Shown: piece by piece, positions 58,323 through 64,000 of the stretch
How the letters are laid out: every line of letters begins with the position of its first letter
How positions within the stretch are numbered: the stretch's first letter is position 1
Source of the DNA: Limonium bicolor
Lineage: Eukaryota; Streptophyta; Magnoliopsida; Caryophyllales; Plumbaginaceae
Assembly: GCA_023374045.1 (NCBI GenBank)
Contig: CM041782.1
Coordinates: 189,242,925-189,306,924 of the forward strand
Length of the DNA stretch: 64,000 bases
Direction of reading: 5' to 3'
The notes under the pieces: generated by a model
What the model was told of the DNA's origin: nothing
Database searches by the model: none
Seen by the model: only the letters and a program-made list of their open reading frames with translations
Program-made: the position numbers and the translations under genes

Positions 58323-58500
58323 GCCTCTTGGTTGTGCACATGTTTGCACTAAATTCGGGTATTTCGTATGCGGGTCATACAATAGTTTGTGGGTATGCGG
58401 GGCATACGATGAGCCTCTTGGCTGTGCACATGTTTGCACTAAATTCGGGTATTTCGTATGCGGGTCAGACAATAGTTTGTGGGTATGCGGGGCATACGAT
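58321..58500. repeat. Two tandem copies of a 90-bp unit
   Basis: 58321-58410 and 58411-58500 differ at about two bases. Each unit contains two GTATGCGGG palindromes. The minus-strand open frame at 58194-58874 carries the same duplication at protein level and is probably a by-product. Confidence 0.92.
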
Positions 58501-59053
58501 GTTGATTGTTGGACGTTGTCTGTGATGTGTTTGATCATTTGTTGGTGTTGTTTGGTACGCGGGGCGTACGTGGTTAATTGTTGTGTGAAATGTGCACTTG
58601 TTGTATGTATCTTATGAAATACTTCTTGAGATGATGTATCCACATCCATGAATGTAATACTGTTCTTTATGATATGCGGGATATATATGGTTATAGTACC
58701 TTGTAGATTGATTACACATGGTATAGTCTGGATACAAAATAAATCCTTAGATATGGAATGTGGAATGACAATATGGTATGACACCTCGGGGAGGTTGTCA
58801 GGATTGGTAGAACTGATAGGAAATGATGGTGCTGATGGATCACCTACATCCACATATGTTTGAATTAACGCCACAATTGAGGGCTATGTGCGGTATTAGC
58901 ACAATACGATGTGTAAATAAATATACATAGATATACATCGTGGGATCGTAAGAGTAGTTATTAATACACCTATTTAAGTAAAGCGACTTCGGGACATACG
59001 TGTGTAATTGATTATCATGTGTGTCGGTATGTGTATTTGTATGCGGGGCATAC
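58366..59053. repeat. Dispersed palindromes GTATGC-GGG-GCATAC in D 3' leader
   Basis: Six copies at 58366, 58393, 58456, 58483, 58555 (GTACGC-GGG-GCGTAC, both arms changed) and 59039, plus a weak one near 58673. 6-bp arms around a 3-nt loop. Confidence 0.8.
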
Positions 59054-59257
59054 ATGTTTTGTGTTGTTGGTAGGTTGTTTGCGCATTGCGCATATGTGTA
59101 TGTTGTGAACATGTATGAATGGTTGACGATTGTTATATATATATATATATGTGTACCCCTTTATGAATTCAGTTCGTACTGTATCGCGGTACCGTCACAT
59201 CAAATAGATGTGCACCATGTCCATATGGGTAGTTACTATAAATCATTCGAGAATGAC

Positions 59258-59292
59258 GACTTCGGGACGAAGTCTCTTTAAGGGGGGTAGAC
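59258..59292 (+). promoter_or_regulatory. Pre-PPT hairpin and PPT of element D
   Basis: GACTTCG, loop GGA, CGAAGTC at 59258-59274, then TCTTTAAGGGGGGTAGAC directly before the 3' LTR. Confidence 0.85.
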
Positions 59293-59599
59293 TGAAATGC
59301 CCCTAAATAATTAAACGTTATTTAAAAAATAAATTACTACATTAAAGTATGAACCAACAATATTGACACGGTTACGTACGTATATATGTACGTATATATA
59401 ACGTTACAACATTATAACGTTGTACATATATTTAGTAACGTTGTGATCGGAAACAGATAGTTAAAACATGGCAAATAAAAAAATAGTCAAAACCGTATAA
59501 CGGTTTAAATCAACATCGCGACATAACATTAGTCGTTTATATATATATGTAAATACCAATATACAAGAATATACACAAATGGGACTGAAACAAAAATAA

Positions 59600-59681
59600 A
59601 AGAGCAACTATGCTCTAAGCGGGATTCGAACCCGAGACCTCTCGTATCTATCCCGAAACCTTAACCAATCGAGCTGAGCTC
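59600..59681 (-). ncRNA. tRNA-like unit in the D 3' LTR (antisense)
   Basis: As at 47408-47487, with one C more (CCGAAACC) and a GAGCA-TAGT-TGCTC hairpin followed by TTTT on the minus strand. Confidence 0.55.
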
Positions 59682-60889
59682 GTTTTCAGTATAAAACACC
59701 CACGAACTGTAATAAGTAATCACTATACATAAGTGACAGAAAGGAATGAAGAACAACCCGACATTCCCTGCTGGAATTGACGCCTCAATCTCTGTTATTT
59801 CAAACTCCCATACCGACACAACAGATTTATCTACAATACCTTGTAATCCCCTCTGTGCATGGGAATTATTTTGCCAAACGCCCATCCCTTGAGGATTCCC
59901 AAGCGACCAACTGTCCATACCACCATGTTATAATCGGTTCCCTTCTCTTCTTCCTCCTCAGTACCTTCGCTTTCTCCAACTCCTACCGAGGGCTACCACG
60001 ACCTCCACGGCTGCTGCTCCACAGCTGGGTGAGTTTCTAAGTTTGAATTATACTCACTGACTCCTATGAGTTTCTCATCTTCAAGAACTAAACCGTGTAT
60101 GTACACACCAGCAGCAAAGATCGATATTGGGAGCTAGCACAGTGGGTAGCCTCGGTTGAAAGACAGAGAAGGAAGGGAAGTTAGCTTCCTTGTTTTCTCA
60201 AGGTAAAACCATACGAAACCCAGCTTAGATTTCACCTGCATTTCAGTAATAAACCCATCATGCAATAAGCTTCTACTCTCTGTTTTGTTTCTTAAGTAAA
60301 CGTCACCATATTTTCACTCACGGTGGTACCGGTTACAGCCATAGCCAATCCTGAGTTCTTTTTCTCCCTTTCTGTCCCTCCTCATGTAGAAGACAGTAGA
60401 TGGAGCTCAGCTTGGTGAAGGAGCAAGACCTAGCCATTCTTCCTTGCTGTACCAGTCTCGGAAAAAAAAAAGAAGCAAGGTAAAGTCCATACCTGTCTCA
60501 GTAATCCCACTGTGTCTTCCTTTCTGAGTTAACATAATTCTGATCTCTGAGTAAACTATCCCAGTATAGATGAACCGACCAGGAGCTGTGAGTCGAAATT
60601 TCCACCAAGGGTGTAACTAAGGGATTATCAAGTCTCTACTGGTGAGTCACTTCTAAACTCATGTAGGATCAGAGAAACAGAAAGAAAATTAAATCTAGCA
60701 AGTTGATAAACATGCAAACCTGTAGCATGTAGCACCGGTATTTTGAATGTCCTTGGGTTGCTATATACCTCATAATCCTATAATGTACCTGAACCAATCT
60801 CTATCCGTAAGGGTGTTGAAGAAAAGAAGTAAAAACAGATCACAACCCAAGGAAAGAAAACAAACAGAAACAGAAGATGTAGAAGTTCT

Positions 60890-63615
60890 GGTTTCGTTTC
60901 TGGTATAGTTTCTACTTCTGTTACAGTTCAGGTAGCTAACCCTTGCGATTGATAAGTGTTTCTAAGTTAAGACCTGAGAACCACTTACTTGATAGCTAGG
61001 CAATTAGGTTAGGGATGAGGATCAAATGGGTAAGCAGAAAGGCAAAACAAAACGTAAAGAAACACAAATTTCAGACTATACTTATCAGTTCTAGTTTCTT
61101 ACCAGTTCAGCTCTGGCAATTTATACGTCAGTAATAAGGTGGTTTTGGGTTGTTCTTGAAGTCTGGAATCTAAATGAATTATTAGCCAAGTAGGTAAGTA
61201 GTTGGAAGGAGGTGTAGGTTGATCTAGGAAAAAAATGACAGAGAAGAAAAAACAGTAGGAACACATAGCATTCCTGTTTTAGTTTCAGTTTCAGGAACTT
61301 CTGTTTCTGTATAATAATGTCACAGAGAAGTAAAAAGGGCGGCAGTGAATAAGTGCAATAACTTAAAACATTATAAACCCACTCAACTAAGTATGTAAGC
61401 ATCCTGGAAAGGAAAGAAGAAACTGCAAGCCACGGTAAATTATCAGATAAGAGAATCTAGCAGTTTAGGATTCAGTTTCTGCCATACTAACCTTGCCTGT
61501 ATAATAACTCTCAGAAGTTTAAACAATGGGATGGTAAACCTATCTTGAATCTTTGGAACTTAAGAACTGCCACACCCTAAACTATCAGAGCTAATAGTGA
61601 GAGGAAACTGAAGAGCAATCCATGAGTAAAACAGAAAAGAAATAAACAGAAGAGCTAATCTGTTTGGGGCTCAAAGTTCTGAATCCTAACTTTCCTGTAT
61701 CACGACCTTTTGGGAGTTAAACGAGATGATGGGGGAAATCTGTTTTGAGAAGATTAAACCACACCAGGATACTTAACTAGCTGGCTAAACAACCAAGGAA
61801 CTAGGAATCTGATGAAAGGTCACAGAAAGGAAGACAGATAATAATTCCTGTTTGTCTGTTTGTATATCAGTTTCAGATTTTCTGGTTTTCTGTGGTGTAG
61901 GTAGCCTTAGTAACTCTAACTCAGTATCTTAAATTGTGTGAAGTTTAAACTGTATTGAAACTCCTAACTGAGAGTAACTAAACTGGGAAAAAATTAAGGA
62001 ATCAGGTGGCACGTTGCAGAGAGAATCAACCAGTTTCACATTTCTGTTTCTTCTTCTGTAACAACATAGGCTAGTTTCTGTTTTAAGAATCCTGATTTCA
62101 GTAACACCGACAGTGTTGTCCTAATTCATCTGTAAACCTAGGAACCACTGAACATCAACATAATGATGAGAACCAACTAATACCTTGGGGCTGAGATCAG
62201 AAGAAGAAGAAAAGAAAACTGGTGTAAGAAGGAACTCAAAAACCTGAAATTTTCACTTCTGTGTAATTGGTTTCCAGAAGCTTTGTAGATGCTAAATTGA
62301 TAAGCTGAGTATCCTAAGAACTCTGTAACACATTACATTAAGAGTGATGAGCTGGGGAAAAAGTTCAGGAACCAGGGGACACGAGACAAGGGAATCGGTC
62401 AACTTTACATGTCTGTTTTCGGTAACAGCATAGCCCAGTTCTGTGTGGATAGTTTCTGAGAAATGTCCTAACTGATTGAGGATTGGTTGTGAGGTAAAGT
62501 CAGGATAGACCATTAGCTGTTTGGGTAACTAATTCGGAGGAAAAAGGGAGTTAAATGAGTAATCACAAAAGACAGACAGAAGAAGAATGAAACACCAGTT
62601 TTTGATGCAGACTGAGTTTAGTTTCAGTTTCTTAGCAGATAAGTGCCTAGCAATTCATGTGTTTGCAACAGACCTGTCTTGGGTTTTGTTTGGAGTTAAA
62701 GCTTGATGATAACTAGTGGGTAAAGAGTTAGGAGAAACGTAATCAGTTAAATAAAAAAAAAACAGATAAGGCAGAAAGCAAGAACACCTATCAGTGTTGA
62801 TCTCAGACTGCTGTTCAGTACCAGTTTTTCTACCAGATTAGGGTCTGGTTGTCTTTTGTATCTGTAACAAGATGTCATGGGTCTAAGCTGGGTTTAGAAA
62901 CCTAATTGTACACTTACCTAACTGGGACAACGGTTGGAGAGAACTGAGGGTCAACCACGTGAACAACAGAGGGTAATAAAACAAAAAAAAACTGCAGTCT
63001 GGTTTCTATTTTGGTTTTAGTCTCAGAACTTGTTGCCTCTGTATAACTAAGCTGCAGGGAGTGTAAGCGAATGGCACTGAGTGATTAAGGAGTTTAAAAC
63101 CTAACTAATCTGTGTAACTGATAAGTGAAGCATGTTGGGAACCGACTTGCAACCAGCAAGGGGAGTTCAAAGAAAACCTGTGTAGATTTGGTACTTGCAA
63201 TTCCTACCGATCTAAGTTTCTGTTAGGTGAGTTTCCAGGAAGGGGAGCTTCATTGTTTTAAGTAGTTTGCAAGTTCAAATCATTCCTAACACAATCATGT
63301 AGTAGTGATGCAGTTTTGGGAAGTTGGAAACAAATCAATAAACCGAAATAAAGATTTGAGGGAGGAGTAAACAAACGATGCTTCAGCCTTCTTGTTCCTT
63401 CTGTTCAGATTCTACCCAGTCAAAATGGGGTTGTTTCTGTGTCTGTAACAGATTGAAATAACACCATGAAATGAGTACCAAACAGATGGGAAAGAGGGAG
63501 TGAAAAAGGAAACCAAATCCGGGAATGAGAAACAAAACAAAAGGGGGAAAAATTCTAACAAACTTAATACATCAGTTCTAGCTGTTTTCTGAAATGAGTA
63601 ACTTCTGTATAAGCA
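60890..63615. repeat. ~190-bp diverged tandem array in the D 3' LTR
   Basis: Copy of the 48700-51420 array with the same landmarks, shifted by about 12.2 kb. Confidence 0.6.
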
Positions 63616-64000
63616 AGTTCACAGGGGTGTGTTTAAGTGGTTATGCAGTCATGAATCTAGTAATCTGTAGTGGGAATGGTGGATGGTGAGTTGAGTTGAG
63701 AAAGGGAATTAGATATACATATATATATGTAACCGATAACCAAACAAGTGTGAAAAGACCTTGGGTTATATCTTACCACAAGGTTTTGATATTATAAAAT
63801 TAAATGCCTACAATATATTATAAGTTATGTGGTAGTTTTGCGGGTAATGAAAATATATATAATAAAGGAGCTCAAATATGCACATGTGTATACCATTTTC
63901 GACACATTCATAAGTGGCCAAAACTAGGTGTCATAAATCTAGTGACACATAAAATATCGTACCACATAACATTATGTAACAAACATAACACAAACAATAT

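Larger units (their letters stand above)
47101..64000 (+). mobile_element. Element D: LTR retrotransposon with 6.6 kb LTRs and mostly non-coding interior (LARD-like)
   Basis: 5' LTR 47101-53697, primer site 53702-53713, interior to 59292, polypurine tract 59279-59292, 3' LTR from 59293 past the window end. LTR ends (TGAAATGCCC...TGTTACA), initiator-Met primer site, pre-PPT hairpin and PPT all match the Tekay-like elements here. The interior lacks gag-pol, which fits a non-autonomous derivative moved by such elements. The two LTRs are near-identical over the compared 4.7 kb, so insertion was recent. The base string before the 5' LTR is ATGTT. Confidence 0.85.
59293..64000 (+). repeat. 3' LTR of element D, first 4.7 kb (runs off the window)
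   Basis: Matches 47101 to about 51810 almost base for base. Differences are mainly 1-3 base indels, such as CAACCG/CAAAACCG near 59490, CTAAAAG/CTAG near 62070, and homopolymer length changes, with very few substitutions. All open frames in it are copies of those in the 5' LTR. Confidence 0.92.

Noticed and set aside
58194..58874. 226-codon minus-strand frame with internal protein repeat
   Set aside because: The repeat is the 90-bp DNA tandem and the frame runs through palindromes and PPT-like sequence. No family motif, so not called a gene.

Overview
The window is transposon-rich nuclear DNA of a flowering plant. Genus cannot be read from it. It has long-LTR Ty3/gypsy chromoviruses, a CACTA DNA transposon, a Tat/Ogre-type LTR, AT-rich LTRs against GC-richer gag-pol, and no recognisable single-copy host gene, rRNA or canonical tRNA gene.

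Layout. (1) 1-3320: 3' end of a chromovirus ('C'; integrase C-terminus, chromodomain, polypurine tract, 2.47 kb LTR). (2) 3321-10457: minus-strand element 'B', with a 4.13 kb LTR, an initiator-Met primer site and about 3 kb of non-coding interior. (3) 10458-12646: AT-rich, unassigned. (4) 12647-33214: chromovirus 'A1': 5' LTR start, a 500-N gap, gag-AlkB-protease-RT-RNase H-integrase-chromodomain, and a 4.2 kb 3' LTR. That LTR is split by a 9.17 kb CACTA element (21417-30582, 3-bp CAT duplication) encoding a TNP2 transposase and a Transposase_24/Ulp1-like protein. (5) 33215-35214: minus-strand Tat/Ogre-type LTR with a tRNA-Arg-type primer site. (6) 35215-41664: LTR of giant family 'D', lacking its first ~105 bp. 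(7) 41665-45026: minus-strand LTR 'E'. (8) 45027-47100: LTR 'A2', related to A1. (9) 47101-64000: nearly whole D element (6.6 kb 5' LTR, primer site, 5.6 kb mostly non-coding interior, polypurine tract, 3' LTR running off the window).

Main result. The A1 polyprotein carries an AlkB-type Fe(II)/2-oxoglutarate dioxygenase (closest in motif to the ALKBH1 group) between the Gag zinc knuckles and the protease. All hallmark residues (HxD, second His, RxNxxxR) are present. The gag-AlkB region is broken by four short GT-AG intervals that restore one frame when removed, and the AlkB exon is flanked by two of them. This suggests a retrotransposon with a captured RNA/DNA demethylase and splicing-controlled expression. 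The copy is damaged by single-base indels and at least one stop.

Secondary results. The D LTRs contain an antisense tRNA-like unit with A and B boxes and an array with ~190-bp period. Hairpins overlapping the primer site and preceding the polypurine tract covary between families. Four unrelated LTRs hold arrays of GTCC...GGAC palindromes.
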